A DNA stretch of 21,840 nt from JBBQKF01 sp038326615. GTDB lineage: Bacteria; Bacillota; Clostridia; Saccharofermentanales; UBA5734. This document shows positions 6,957-14,162 of the stretch, piece by piece (the first letter of the stretch is position 1; each line of letters begins with the position of its first letter). A program made the translations under genes and the position numbers. The stretch spans positions 1 through 21,840 of the forward strand of contig JBBQKF010000055.1 in NCBI GenBank assembly GCA_038326615.1. The letters are read 5' to 3'. The notes under the pieces are model-generated. The model did not search any database, was not told the DNA's origin, and saw only the letters and a list, made by a program, of their open reading frames with translations.

Positions 6957-7319
6957 ATGACAAAGGGACAAGCAGAAGCCAAAATTAGTGAGGCAGTCAG
7001 TAAATTCGAGATTGAATTTATGGGCAGGGGTCCAAAGCAGATTAAAACACTAATTATACAAGACATGATTTTGATTAGACTCAAGGGATTTTTAAGCCAA
7101 TCAGAACAAAAGCTGGCAGAGAACATTCAAGGGGTAGAGCTATTAAAAAAGGTCAGGACAACTCTTTTTGAAATCTCTAGAGGTTTTTTAGAGACACTCA
7201 TTAAAGAAGTTATTGATGTAGAAATAGTAAGTACACACTCTGACGTCAGCACAAAAACCGGTGAGAAAATCATCGTCGTAACAGTAGGTGAAAATCTAGA
7301 GGATAGATTTTCAAAATAG
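6957..7319 (+). CDS. DUF2294 domain protein
   Basis: 120 aa. The whole protein matches the DUF2294 family: MTKGQAEAKISEAVSKFE, EFMGRGPKQIKTLIIQDM, LIRLKGFLSQSEQKLAEN, and near the end STHSDVSTKTGEKIIVVTV. The ATG at 6957 follows AGGGTGG; an upstream TTG at 6933 lies before the ribosome binding site and is less likely. The function of the family is not established. The gene has its own promoter and sits just upstream of the tandem leader motifs and the purE/purK operon. It could be the first gene of that transcription unit, with the motifs acting as an attenuator between it and the rest. Confidence 0.85.
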   Translation: MTKGQAEAKISEAVSKFEIEFMGRGPKQIKTLIIQDMILIRLKGFLSQSEQKLAENIQGVELLKKVRTTLFEISRGFLETLIKEVIDVEIVSTHSDVSTKTGEKIIVVTVGENLEDRFSK

Positions 7320-7334
7320 AATATTACCATTATT

Positions 7335-7381
7335 TGGAAGACCAGCCGAAAAGTTAAATAAACTAGTCGCAGTGTAAACCA
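7335..7381 (+). promoter_or_regulatory. Leader RNA motif, copy 1 (candidate riboswitch aptamer)
   Basis: A 47-nt unit beginning TGGAAGACC and ending CGCAGTGTAAACCA. It is identical to copy 2 (7444-7489) at 39 of 47 aligned positions. A small hairpin AGTT-AAATA-AACT (7352-7364) corresponds to GGTT-AAAT-AACC in copy 2, so the outer pair changed from A-T to G-C, a compensatory change. The bases TGG at the start can pair with CCA at the end. That CCA is also the first part of the terminator stem at 7379-7415, so closing the motif would compete with termination. It matches no riboswitch class that I recognise with confidence. Confidence 0.5.
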
Positions 7382-7422
7382 GTATTCGTGATCTCACAAG
7401 AGGTTAGAATATTGGTTTTTTT
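7379..7422 (+). terminator. Intrinsic terminator / attenuator in the operon leader
   Basis: CCAGTATTC (7379-7387) pairs with GAATATTGG (7407-7415, one G-T pair), followed by seven T from 7416. The loop contains a small GTGA/TCAC hairpin. The stem starts within the last bases of leader motif copy 1, the usual geometry of a transcription-attenuating riboswitch. It lies about 160 nt before the first operon gene. Confidence 0.75.
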
Positions 7423-7443
7423 ATTTTCATCGGCAAACGAACA

Positions 7444-7489
7444 TGGAAGACCGGACGAAAGGTTAAATAACCAGACGCAGCGTAATCCA
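7444..7489 (+). promoter_or_regulatory. Leader RNA motif, copy 2 (candidate riboswitch aptamer)
   Basis: A 46-nt unit beginning TGGAAGACC, with GGTT-AAAT-AACC hairpin (7461-7472) and CGCAGCGTAATCCA end. Compared with copy 1 the conserved blocks are TGGAAGACC, CGAAA, GTTAAATAA, CGCAG and GTAA, while differences cluster elsewhere. The CACC at 7488-7491 could pair with GGTG at 7513-7516. That GGTG is part of a strong AAGGAGGTG which has no start codon at normal distance. Copy 2 could thus act by exposing or hiding that sequence; this is inference. Confidence 0.5.
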
Positions 7490-7537
7490 CCATTAATTTT
7501 TTATACAAGGAGGTGTTTTAGCTATCGACTGTACCTA

Positions 7538-7579
7538 ATGTGTGAGAACGATTTATTTAAATTTGAAGGGAGTAATTAA
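7538..7579 (+). CDS. Possible 13-aa leader peptide
   Basis: ATG at 7538 opens MCENDLFKFEGSN and stops at 7577-7579, two bases before the ATG of the 157-aa protein. The ribosome binding site of the large gene (GAAGGGAG, 7565-7572) lies inside it. The nearest strong AAGGAGG (7508-7514) is 23 nt upstream, too far for normal initiation. It may be chance; if translated, it would couple to the next gene. Confidence 0.2.
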   Translation: MCENDLFKFEGSN

Positions 7580-7581
7580 TT

Positions 7582-8055
7582 ATGTTAAGTAGTAAAATTT
7601 GTTTTTCTGATGGTCTGATATCTGGTGACCAGGTAATTTACAATTCCGGCAAAGAATTAATTCAAAGCAATGACTTTTATATCCTTATTGAACGATTTTG
7701 CAATATCATTTCTGTTAAAGATGCACAATTTGATTTATTTCTAAACAAATATTTCAACGATGAAGGGTATGTTGATGTTTGGAGAATCCCGCATATTCTC
7801 ATTGATATCCATCAGGGCAATTTAAAATTCCTTAGTAAAACGCTGGAAGACGATGAATTTTTAAGTATATTTCCTCGGTTTCTGGGGTTATTCTACAACT
7901 ATTGCTTATCTGAGTACAAGCCTTATCTCGTTGACGATCTTAATCTATGTGATCTTCAAAGAACCGTACTTGAAATAAAAGTAAAACAGCAAGTCATGAA
8001 TATTGCAATGGATACCTATAGTAGAATTTTGGAAAACCTGAAATTGTATAAGTGA
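7582..8055 (+). CDS. Hypothetical protein, first gene of the purK-purE operon
   Basis: 157 aa, family not recognised. It is rich in Leu, Ile, Phe, Tyr and acidic residues. It looks largely helical, without a signal peptide, membrane segment or metal-binding Cys/His cluster. The segment DVWRIPHILIDIHQGNLKFLSKTLEDDEFL (about 55-84) and the C-terminal helix (VKQQVMNIAMDTYSRILENL) are the most regular parts. The ATG at 7582 has GAAGGGAG 9 nt upstream. It is separated from the next gene by less than 25 nt and lies directly behind the tandem leader motifs, so it belongs to the operon. It could be a small partner or regulator of the DUF4914 protein; there is no direct evidence. Confidence 0.7.
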   Translation: MLSSKICFSDGLISGDQVIYNSGKELIQSNDFYILIERFCNIISVKDAQFDLFLNKYFNDEGYVDVWRIPHILIDIHQGNLKFLSKTLEDDEFLSIFPRFLGLFYNYCLSEYKPYLVDDLNLCDLQRTVLEIKVKQQVMNIAMDTYSRILENLKLYK

Positions 8056-8077
8056 TAAGAAGAGGATGTGATTGAGA

Positions 8078-9955
8078 ATGAAAAATGTAATTGACAAGAT
8101 GATTTTACCGGATGAATTAAAACGCGTCCTGGATACCGGAATGAAAGTCATTGTTCCGGAAAGCCGTAGTGAACTAATTAACCTGGCACTGGGTGGACAT
8201 GACAATAAAATGTTTGAAGTCTCCTATGATGTACCGGGGAAGGGTCAAGTCGTTGAAGCAACCGTTGCAAGGTGTAAAAACGGGGCTGTCATCAACTACA
8301 CGGATATTTATATGCGACGTCGGGATCCTGAGTGCATGGTCATTGCAGATCATGGCAAGACTGATAAACAGCGATACAAGCACAAGTATGGCAGTGAGTT
8401 TGATGAACTCAGAACAATGACATTTGATTGGCTTTCGAAACAAAATCTAATACTGATGCCATTTATGGCTGGCGGGGATGAGCTGGGGTATCCGGCACTT
8501 TTAGTGGCACCGGAAAATGCAGGGTTTTTCGCAGGCGGTCTTTCTGATTTACAAGGATTTATTCCGGGTAGCAAGTTGGAGGTCGGTTTTAAACCTAAGG
8601 CAATCATTTATCTTGCCCCAACATTCCGGCATACACATTTTCATGGTAAACAAATGGTAGTACACAACAGGCTCAATGAGATGTATGAGTTATTTTCATA
8701 CAACCTCTATCCGGGTCCAAGCGCCAAGAAGGGTGTATATGGTGTGCTTTTGAAGATTGGCGAAGAAGAGGGCTGGGTAACAGCGCATGGTTCAACAGTC
8801 ATGGTTGTCACACCATATGAAAACATCATTACCATCATGCATGAAGGTGCCAGTGGTGGTGGGAAAAGTGAAATGATCGAAGAAATACACAGAGAGCTGG
8901 ACGGAAGAATCCTGTTCTCGAAAAATCTTATAACTGCGGGAAAAACCTATATAGAACTGCTTGAAACATGTGAGCTAAGACCTGTGACAGATGACATGGC
9001 GCTTTGCCACCCACGGTTGCAAAACGGCAGTGAAAAACTGGTTGTCATGGATGCGGAGAAAGGCTGGTTTTTGAGAACAAATCATATAAAAAGATATGGG
9101 ACAGACCCATATCTTGAAAATATGTGTATCCATCCTCCGGAACCTCTGATTTTTTTAAACTATGCTTCTGTGCCTGACTCCACATGCCTTATTTGGGAGC
9201 ATACTATGGATGCACCGGGGAAACCATGCCCGAATCCACGGGTTATCATGCCCCGGAGGTTTGTGCCAAATGTTGTTGACGGGCCTGTCGAAGTAGATGT
9301 AAGAAGCTTTGGAGTGCGCACTCCGCCATGCACTATAGAACACCCGACTTATGGGATTATTGGGTTATTCCATGTTCTTCCGCCTGCTTTGGCTTGGTTA
9401 TGGAGATTGGTTGCTCCGCGCGGGCATGACAATCCCAGCATTACTGATTCGGAAGGAATGAGCAGTGAAGGAGTAGGCTCTTACTGGCCGTTTGCCACCG
9501 GTAAAATGGTTGATCAGGCTAATCTTTTGCTGATGCAGATGATAGATACACCTGGCACAAGGTACATATTGGTGCCAAATCAACATATCGGTGCTTACAA
9601 GGTTGGATTTATGCCGCAGTGGATTGCCCGGGAATACCTTGCACGCCGTAATGGCGCAAAGTTCAGTCAAAATCAGCTGAATGAATCCAGGTGTTCACTC
9701 TTAGGGTATACGTTAAGCAGTATCAAATTAGACGGAACATTTTTGGCGACGGAATTTTTAGAGGTCAATAGGCAACCGGAGGTTGGAGACACAGGCTACG
9801 ACGCGGGTGCTAAGATACTGTCAGATTTTTTCAGAAGAGAATTAACAAAATTCATCTCGCCTGAGCTTAATCCACTAGGAAAGCAAATTATTGAATGCTT
9901 CATGAATAATGGCACGGTTGAGGATTATTCAAAACTGATGCCAATCAGACTTTGA
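8078..9955 (+). CDS. DUF4914 protein, PEP-carboxykinase-like P-loop protein
   Basis: About 625 aa, matching the full-length DUF4914 family. A phosphate-binding loop GASGGGKSEMIEE lies at about residue 257, preceded by TPYENIITIMHE. This resembles the kinase loop of phosphoenolpyruvate carboxykinases and fits a nucleotide-dependent phosphotransferase or carboxykinase fold. Other conspicuous blocks are FRHTHFHGKQMVVHNRLNEMY, VAPRGHDNPSI and EGVGSYWPFATG, which are His- and Gly-rich and may shape an active site. The start is either TTG at 8072 (6 nt after AGAGG) or ATG at 8078; I list the ATG. It is followed after 13 nt by purK. The substrate is unknown. Its company with PurK, PurE and a permease suggests a role in handling a carboxylated compound. 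Confidence 0.75.
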   Translation: MKNVIDKMILPDELKRVLDTGMKVIVPESRSELINLALGGHDNKMFEVSYDVPGKGQVVEATVARCKNGAVINYTDIYMRRRDPECMVIADHGKTDKQRYKHKYGSEFDELRTMTFDWLSKQNLILMPFMAGGDELGYPALLVAPENAGFFAGGLSDLQGFIPGSKLEVGFKPKAIIYLAPTFRHTHFHGKQMVVHNRLNEMYELFSYNLYPGPSAKKGVYGVLLKIGEEEGWVTAHGSTVMVVTPYENIITIMHEGASGGGKSEMIEEIHRELDGRILFSKNLITAGKTYIELLETCELRPVTDDMALCHPRLQNGSEKLVVMDAEKGWFLRTNHIKRYGTDPYLENMCIHPPEPLIFLNYASVPDSTCLIWEHTMDAPGKPCPNPRVIMPRRFVPNVVDGPVEVDVRSFGVRTPPCTIEHPTYGIIGLFHVLPPALAWLWRLVAPRGHDNPSITDSEGMSSEGVGSYWPFATGKMVDQANLLLMQMIDTPGTRYILVPNQHIGAYKVGFMPQWIAREYLARRNGAKFSQNQLNESRCSLLGYTLSSIKLDGTFLATEFLEVNRQPEVGDTGYDAGAKILSDFFRRELTKFISPELNPLGKQIIECFMNNGTVEDYSKLMPIRL

Positions 9956-9968
9956 TTGTAGAAATACG

Positions 9969-11141
9969 ATGATTAAAAGAAACATGCACCAGTCACTTCA
10001 ACCTCCGGCAAAGATAGGTATTATCGGCGGCGGACAACTTGGCCAAATGATAACTATTGAAGCAAAGAGGATGGGTTATCACGTTACGATACTTGATCCC
10101 ACTCCATATTCTCCTGCCGGTCAGGTAGCGGATACACAAATAATCGCTTCTTTTACGGACGTAAAGGCAATAAGAGAGCTTGCAGAAAACTGCGATGTCA
10201 TCACGTATGAATTCGAGCATATTGACGCTTCTATTCTAGTAGACTTGGAGTTGGAGGGGTATCGCGTATACCCCTCCGGTCGATCTCTGAAGAATATTCA
10301 GGATAAGTTTGTCCAGAAAACACTGCTGAAAAACGCTAAGATTCCTGTACCGGATTTCATTTGTGTAACTGGAGTGAAGGACATCCCAAATTGCATTGAT
10401 GCAGTCGGGTTGCCGCTTATTCTAAAAACCTGCACAGGAGGGTATGACGGAAAGGGGAATATGCTTGTTAATACGAAGGAGCAGTTTATTCAAGCTTTGG
10501 AAAAGTATCAAGGATACCGCTTAATGGCAGAAAGGCTTATTGATTTTGAGCGGGAGATCTCGATTGTTGTTGCTCAAAATACTGACGGTAGCATTGCCTA
10601 CTATCCAATTGTTGAGAATATACATGAAAACAGTATTCTTCACATTACCAGAGCTCCAGCAAGTTTAGAAAATTCCATCATGCAGAAGGTGTTGAAGATT
10701 GTTCAAAATGTAATGGAAGTGCTAAACGATTGTGGCGTATTTTGTATAGAAATGTTTATAACTAAAACCGGAGAGGTTTTTGTTAATGAGATAGCGCCCA
10801 GACCGCATAACTCCGGGCATTATACAATTGATGCATGTGTGACTTCACAATTCGAGCAATTGGTAAGGGTTCTGACTGGTATGCCTCTTGGCTCTGTAAA
10901 ACAGTGCAAACCTTGTGTTATGGTTAATATTCTAGGAAACGAGTCTGTTGAGGGGGAGTTCTGTTTTTATGGGATAGAAAATGTCCTAGCGGAGGAAGAT
11001 CTTCATTTACACATTTACGGGAAACAATTAACATCGAACATGAAGAAATTGGGTCATATTAATGTTTTGAACGAGTCTATCAGGACGGCCGAAGAATTGG
11101 CATTGAGCGCATTAGGTATGATTAGTATAAACAACAAATAA
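9969..11141 (+). CDS. purK: PurK-like N5-carboxyaminoimidazole ribonucleotide synthase (ATP-grasp)
   Basis: 390 aa. PurK uses ATP and bicarbonate to carboxylate the amino group of 5-aminoimidazole ribonucleotide, in the cytoplasm. The N-terminal pre-ATP-grasp motif IGIIGGGQLGQM (18-29) is intact, as are TYEFEHID, the ATP-grasp LKTCTGGYDGKGN loop, and the C-terminal FVNEIAPRPHNSGHYTIDAC with metal and AIR-binding residues. The ATG at 9969 has a poor ribosome binding site; ATG 9984 is an alternative, and translation may be coupled to the gene 13 nt upstream. Compared with housekeeping pur operons, the gene is here together with a permease, adenylate kinase and DUF4914, and no purC/S/Q/L/F. It may be a paralogue working on a related substrate. 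Confidence 0.9.
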   Translation: MIKRNMHQSLQPPAKIGIIGGGQLGQMITIEAKRMGYHVTILDPTPYSPAGQVADTQIIASFTDVKAIRELAENCDVITYEFEHIDASILVDLELEGYRVYPSGRSLKNIQDKFVQKTLLKNAKIPVPDFICVTGVKDIPNCIDAVGLPLILKTCTGGYDGKGNMLVNTKEQFIQALEKYQGYRLMAERLIDFEREISIVVAQNTDGSIAYYPIVENIHENSILHITRAPASLENSIMQKVLKIVQNVMEVLNDCGVFCIEMFITKTGEVFVNEIAPRPHNSGHYTIDACVTSQFEQLVRVLTGMPLGSVKQCKPCVMVNILGNESVEGEFCFYGIENVLAEEDLHLHIYGKQLTSNMKKLGHINVLNESIRTAEELALSALGMISINNK

Positions 11142-11182
11142 TATATAATGTAAAGATAAACAGATGTGTGGAGGAAAAATAT

Positions 11183-11683
11183 ATGAAGCGAATGATTGCA
11201 GGTATAATAATGGGAAGTGATTCCGATTTTTATGTCATGGAGGAGGTTGCACAGGTTTTCATAGGCATCGGAATTGAATTTGAGATAGAAATCGTTTCAG
11301 CTCATCGAACGCCGGATAAAATGTATGAGTATGCGAAAACAGCAAAAGAAAGGGGTGTCGCAGTTATTATTGCGGGCGCAGGAGGATCTGCCCATCTTCC
11401 GGGCATGGTTGCGGCGTTAACTTGCATTCCGGTTATTGGTGTCCCCATCAAAACAAAAAGTTTAGACGGAATTGACTCTTTACTTTCAATAATTCAAATG
11501 CCGACAGGCGTTCCGGTGGCAACAGTTTCCATCAATGGCGGTACAGCGGCAGGCTGGCTTGCTGCCAGGATGATTGGAGTTAACCAGAGTAAAATAAAAC
11601 AAAAACTAACCGATCATATGCAGCAAATGATAGAAACCGGTGAATCTGAATCATGGATAGATAATGTTTATAATAGTAATTAA
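11183..11683 (+). CDS. purE: PurE-like N5-carboxyaminoimidazole ribonucleotide mutase (class I)
   Basis: 166 aa, the size of class I PurE. It moves the carboxyl group of N5-CAIR to carbon 4, the step after PurK. Conserved elements are GSDSD (11-15), SAHRTP (39-44, containing the catalytic His), AGAGGSAHLPG (64-74), and GIDSLLSIIQMPTGVPVAT. All expected active-site residues appear intact. A GTG at 11168 also opens the frame, but GGAGG (11170-11174) lies 8 nt before ATG 11183, so that is the start. It lies 41 nt after purK and 12 nt before the permease gene. The same fold also carries out decarboxylation in the reverse direction, relevant if the operon degrades rather than makes a carboxy-imidazole. 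Confidence 0.9.
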   Translation: MKRMIAGIIMGSDSDFYVMEEVAQVFIGIGIEFEIEIVSAHRTPDKMYEYAKTAKERGVAVIIAGAGGSAHLPGMVAALTCIPVIGVPIKTKSLDGIDSLLSIIQMPTGVPVATVSINGGTAAGWLAARMIGVNQSKIKQKLTDHMQQMIETGESESWIDNVYNSN

Positions 11684-11695
11684 GGAGGTAAATAA

Positions 11696-13075
11696 TTGAA
11701 GGATCGCAACCTGCGTCAAGATCTTTTAAATAAGGATTTGGAGGAATATAATCCAAAGCAATGGAAGATCAACATTCCATTCAAAGCATATAATTTTAGA
11801 ATTGAAGATGTGATTCCGGCCTTTTCCGGCGCAATAGGAAAGGTATCACTTGTTGCAGCATTTGCAATGGCTTGGGCTTCGGGACTTAAAATAACCGATC
11901 CGACATTTGTAACTGAGAATGTAAGACTTGAAATTATAATTGCATGCATCTTTACCTTAGTATTCAGTGCTTTTCTAAATCCCGCGGTTGCTCCGCCAGG
12001 AACGCTGGCGCCTCTAATACCAATCATTCCAATCATGATATCTGCAGGCATTCATCCACTACCCTTTAGCATTCTGATCAGTTTGACCGGTTTTGTTTTT
12101 GCGCGAAAAGGTTATTTCCAGCAAATCATCAGTCTGAATGGTCTTGGAACAAAGTCAGGTATTTTGCTTCTATTTGGCATAATGGGAATTACAAGCTCAC
12201 TCCAGAATCTTCAAGTATGGACTGCAAACAACAATCAGAAAAGTATGCTTTTTGTTCTAATGATTTCTGGTGCGATGTTATATTTTCTCTTAATCAGGCT
12301 TAATGCTAAATGGTTGATCATACCTGCAAGTGCTTTGGCTGCACTGATTATATCTTCATTATATGGCTTGTTTCCTTTGTTTGAAACAAGTATAGGATTG
12401 CCGATTGTTGATCCTGTGTATTGGTGGAATCATAAATGGGGGATCGGATTCGGCCTGACAATCCCGAATTTTGTCGCGGCGATTCCTTTTGCACTGCTGG
12501 TTATGGCAATGTGGCCAATTGATGCTCTTGCTGTAAAAACTTTGCAGGAATCTAACTATCCGCCTACAGCAAAACGTGCTATTTTGGATATGAATGCCAC
12601 ATTTATTGTGGTTACGATTAGGAATCTGATTGGAGCAGTGCTCGGAGGTGCCCAGACTGCCGCAGTGTGGCGCAGTTTCATGATTCCATTAGCAGTCGTA
12701 AAAAGACCGATTGGTGGCAGTGCGTTGTTTCTCGGCTTATTTGGCATTGCATTCGCTATCTTGGGATTTCCTATTGATTTATCCGTATTTCCACCTCTTG
12801 TCTGGTTAGTGCTGATTTTTGGCGTTTTTGCACCGATGATGGAGATTGGACTTGCTACAATTCGCGATTCTACATCAGCGAATATTGCATTGATTTGTAT
12901 CATCCTTGGTATTGCCATAAATCCTGTCATTGGCTGGAGCTTTGCCATGCTTATAGAGAATACGAATTTAATTAATAACAATACAGCAAAACGCACTTTA
13001 ATGAAAAAAGATAGAGTTTTAACAATCACTATTTTTGCTATATCAGTCATAGGCTACCTTTTCACAATTCAATAA
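11696..13075 (+). CDS. DUF3360 multi-spanning membrane permease (NCS2/SulP-like)
   Basis: 459 aa with about 11-13 hydrophobic segments after a ~45-residue cytoplasmic N-terminus (Lys/Glu/Asn-rich, PKQWKINIPFKAYNFRIEDVIPAFSGAIG). The sequence matches the DUF3360 family through NPAVAPPGTLAPLIPIIPIM (about 95-115), the WWNHKWGIGFGLTIPNF block, NYPPTAKRAILDMN-T and the glycine-rich AVLGGAQTAA followed by PLAVVKRPIGGSA. These features suggest the inverted-repeat transporter fold of the NCS2/SulP permeases, so nucleobase or anion transport is the best guess. Translation starts at TTG 11696, 6 nt after a full AAGGAGGT. It is 12 nt after purE and 48 nt before adk. The transporter probably imports the substrate of the operon; its specificity is not known. 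Confidence 0.85.
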   Translation: MKDRNLRQDLLNKDLEEYNPKQWKINIPFKAYNFRIEDVIPAFSGAIGKVSLVAAFAMAWASGLKITDPTFVTENVRLEIIIACIFTLVFSAFLNPAVAPPGTLAPLIPIIPIMISAGIHPLPFSILISLTGFVFARKGYFQQIISLNGLGTKSGILLLFGIMGITSSLQNLQVWTANNNQKSMLFVLMISGAMLYFLLIRLNAKWLIIPASALAALIISSLYGLFPLFETSIGLPIVDPVYWWNHKWGIGFGLTIPNFVAAIPFALLVMAMWPIDALAVKTLQESNYPPTAKRAILDMNATFIVVTIRNLIGAVLGGAQTAAVWRSFMIPLAVVKRPIGGSALFLGLFGIAFAILGFPIDLSVFPPLVWLVLIFGVFAPMMEIGLATIRDSTSANIALICIILGIAINPVIGWSFAMLIENTNLINNNTAKRTLMKKDRVLTITIFAISVIGYLFTIQ

Positions 13076-13123
13076 GTTTATTGAAGATACATTTAAAATG
13101 AAGAAAGCATAAGGAGGACTAAA

Positions 13124-13819
13124 ATGAGAATATTATTGTTAGGCGCACCAGGTGTCGGCAAGGGAAGTCAAGCTTCAAGAATCGCTAAAACATTATCTAT
13201 TCCTCACATTTCAACAGGAGATCTTTTCAGAGAGCAAATAGCCGAAAATACTGATATCGGTCGAAAAGTTAGTTCATTTATTAATCAAGGTATTCTAGTA
13301 CCAGACGAAATTACTGTCGACATATTAGCTAAAAGACTGATCAATGATGATTGCCGGAGCGGATTCGTCCTAGATGGCTTTCCACGGACAATTCAACAAG
13401 GACAGAGGCTGGATAAAATACTTAAAGAAATGAACATCAATATTGATGCTGTTGTAAATATCTCTCTTGACGACTCCAGCATTGTAAGAAGAATTACTGG
13501 AAGACGTACATGTTCATCTTGTGGGGCTATTTACCATATTGAAGATTATCCGCCTAAAACCGATGGTGTATGTAATAATTGCTCTGGAGCATTAACCAAT
13601 AGATCAGATGACTTGCCAAGTATTATTCAACAAAGACTTCAAATATATCATGATCAGACTAAACCTCTAATTGATTATTACATGAGCAAGGTAAAATTTG
13701 TTCATATCGAAAGTGATAAATTGATAACTGTTACCACTCGAAAAGTATACGAGGCACTGGAAATATTTGACAATATAGAAATGAAGGACGTTGATGGGCA
13801 TGAAACCATTACAGAATAG
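13124..13819 (+). CDS. adk: Adenylate kinase, zinc-binding LID type
   Basis: 231 aa. It interconverts ATP + AMP and 2 ADP. The P-loop GAPGVGKGSQ is at 7-16, HISTGDLFRE forms the AMP site, and GFVLDGFPRTIQQ is the second conserved block. The LID domain has C130-x2-C133-x16-C150-x2-C153, the structural zinc site common in Gram-positive bacteria. The protein is about 15 residues longer than most adk products because of an acidic tail (EIFDNIEMKDVDGHETITE). ATG 13124 follows AAGGAGG. It lies outside the usual ribosomal-protein/secY context, as the last gene of the purK-purE-permease operon. It is therefore likely a second copy, perhaps recycling AMP made by a ligase or kinase of the pathway. Confidence 0.9.
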   Translation: MRILLLGAPGVGKGSQASRIAKTLSIPHISTGDLFREQIAENTDIGRKVSSFINQGILVPDEITVDILAKRLINDDCRSGFVLDGFPRTIQQGQRLDKILKEMNINIDAVVNISLDDSSIVRRITGRRTCSSCGAIYHIEDYPPKTDGVCNNCSGALTNRSDDLPSIIQQRLQIYHDQTKPLIDYYMSKVKFVHIESDKLITVTTRKVYEALEIFDNIEMKDVDGHETITE

Positions 13820-13844
13820 AATTGTATCTCTGCTCACAATCCAT

Positions 13845-13990
13845 AGAAAGGAAAAGGCAGTGAATCCTTTCTTTGGTGCAGAGAGACGGTTGGCTCCAGC
13901 AGAAAGTTATGTAAGAATAGCCAACGCACCTATTTATGCCAGGAGAGAAGTGCTACATCCGAACGCTATTATGATATTTGCCTCAGCGGT
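13845..13990 (+). pseudogene. Fragment of a 2-oxoacid:ferredoxin oxidoreductase gamma subunit
   Basis: About 45 residues match the middle of POR/KOR-type gamma subunits: NPFFGAERRLAPAESYVRIA, then NAPIYARREVLHPNAIMIF (family pattern: FGxERRGAPxxxxxRIxxxPIxxRSxVxxPDxVIV). The frame can be opened from a start overlapping adk (13791), but the first part shows no similarity that I can recognise, and homology ends near 13985. The nucleotide/TPP-partner parts on both sides are absent, so this is a relic directly after adk. The upstream Gly-rich start of the subunit is gone. Confidence 0.55.
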
Positions 13991-14162
13991 TATTGCCATG
14001 AGTAAATCCTACCAATTCTGTATATACTACATCTTGCATGAAGTCAACTTTTGATTTCGACGTGAAAAAGAATTCATAATCGCTTAATCGTATTCCTTCG
14101 CGAACAATGTTAAATGCATCTTCATTACCAGAAGCATATGCAGTCCTTCTATGGATACTCAT
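13983..14162 (-). other. Unidentified 59-codon open frame, probably a gene remnant
   Basis: From ATG at 14162 (minus strand) the frame reads MSIHRRTAYASGNEDAFNIV, REGIRLSDYEFFFTSKSKVD and FMQDVVYTELVGFTHGNNR. Its composition is protein-like. An adjoining minus-strand frame upstream (about 14310-14165), containing DNACEEGFFAALEKNFLSF and KKFKTRRSNDMRYEYP, could be the preceding part of the same gene after a frameshift. I do not recognise the family. The 3' end abuts the oxidoreductase fragment on the other strand, a further sign of rearranged DNA. Confidence 0.3.

Noticed and set aside
7335..7489. Leader motifs as guanidine-III, c-di-GMP or glycine riboswitches
   Set aside because: Short word matches such as CCGGACGA, or the tandem layout, recall these classes, but their required stems and conserved cores are not present in order.
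7388..7579. 63-codon frame running through the leader motifs and terminator
   Set aside because: It crosses the terminator and the second RNA-like motif and has no ribosome binding site; only its last 13 codons from ATG 7538 are worth noting.
8174..8607. Minus- and plus-strand frames of 75-89 codons inside the DUF4914 gene
   Set aside because: They are overlaps of a conserved coding region; composition reflects the antisense of the real frame.
12556..13050. 164-codon minus-strand frame opposite the DUF3360 permease
   Set aside because: Long antisense frame with apparent hydrophobicity mirrored from the membrane protein; no start signal and no recognisable domain.
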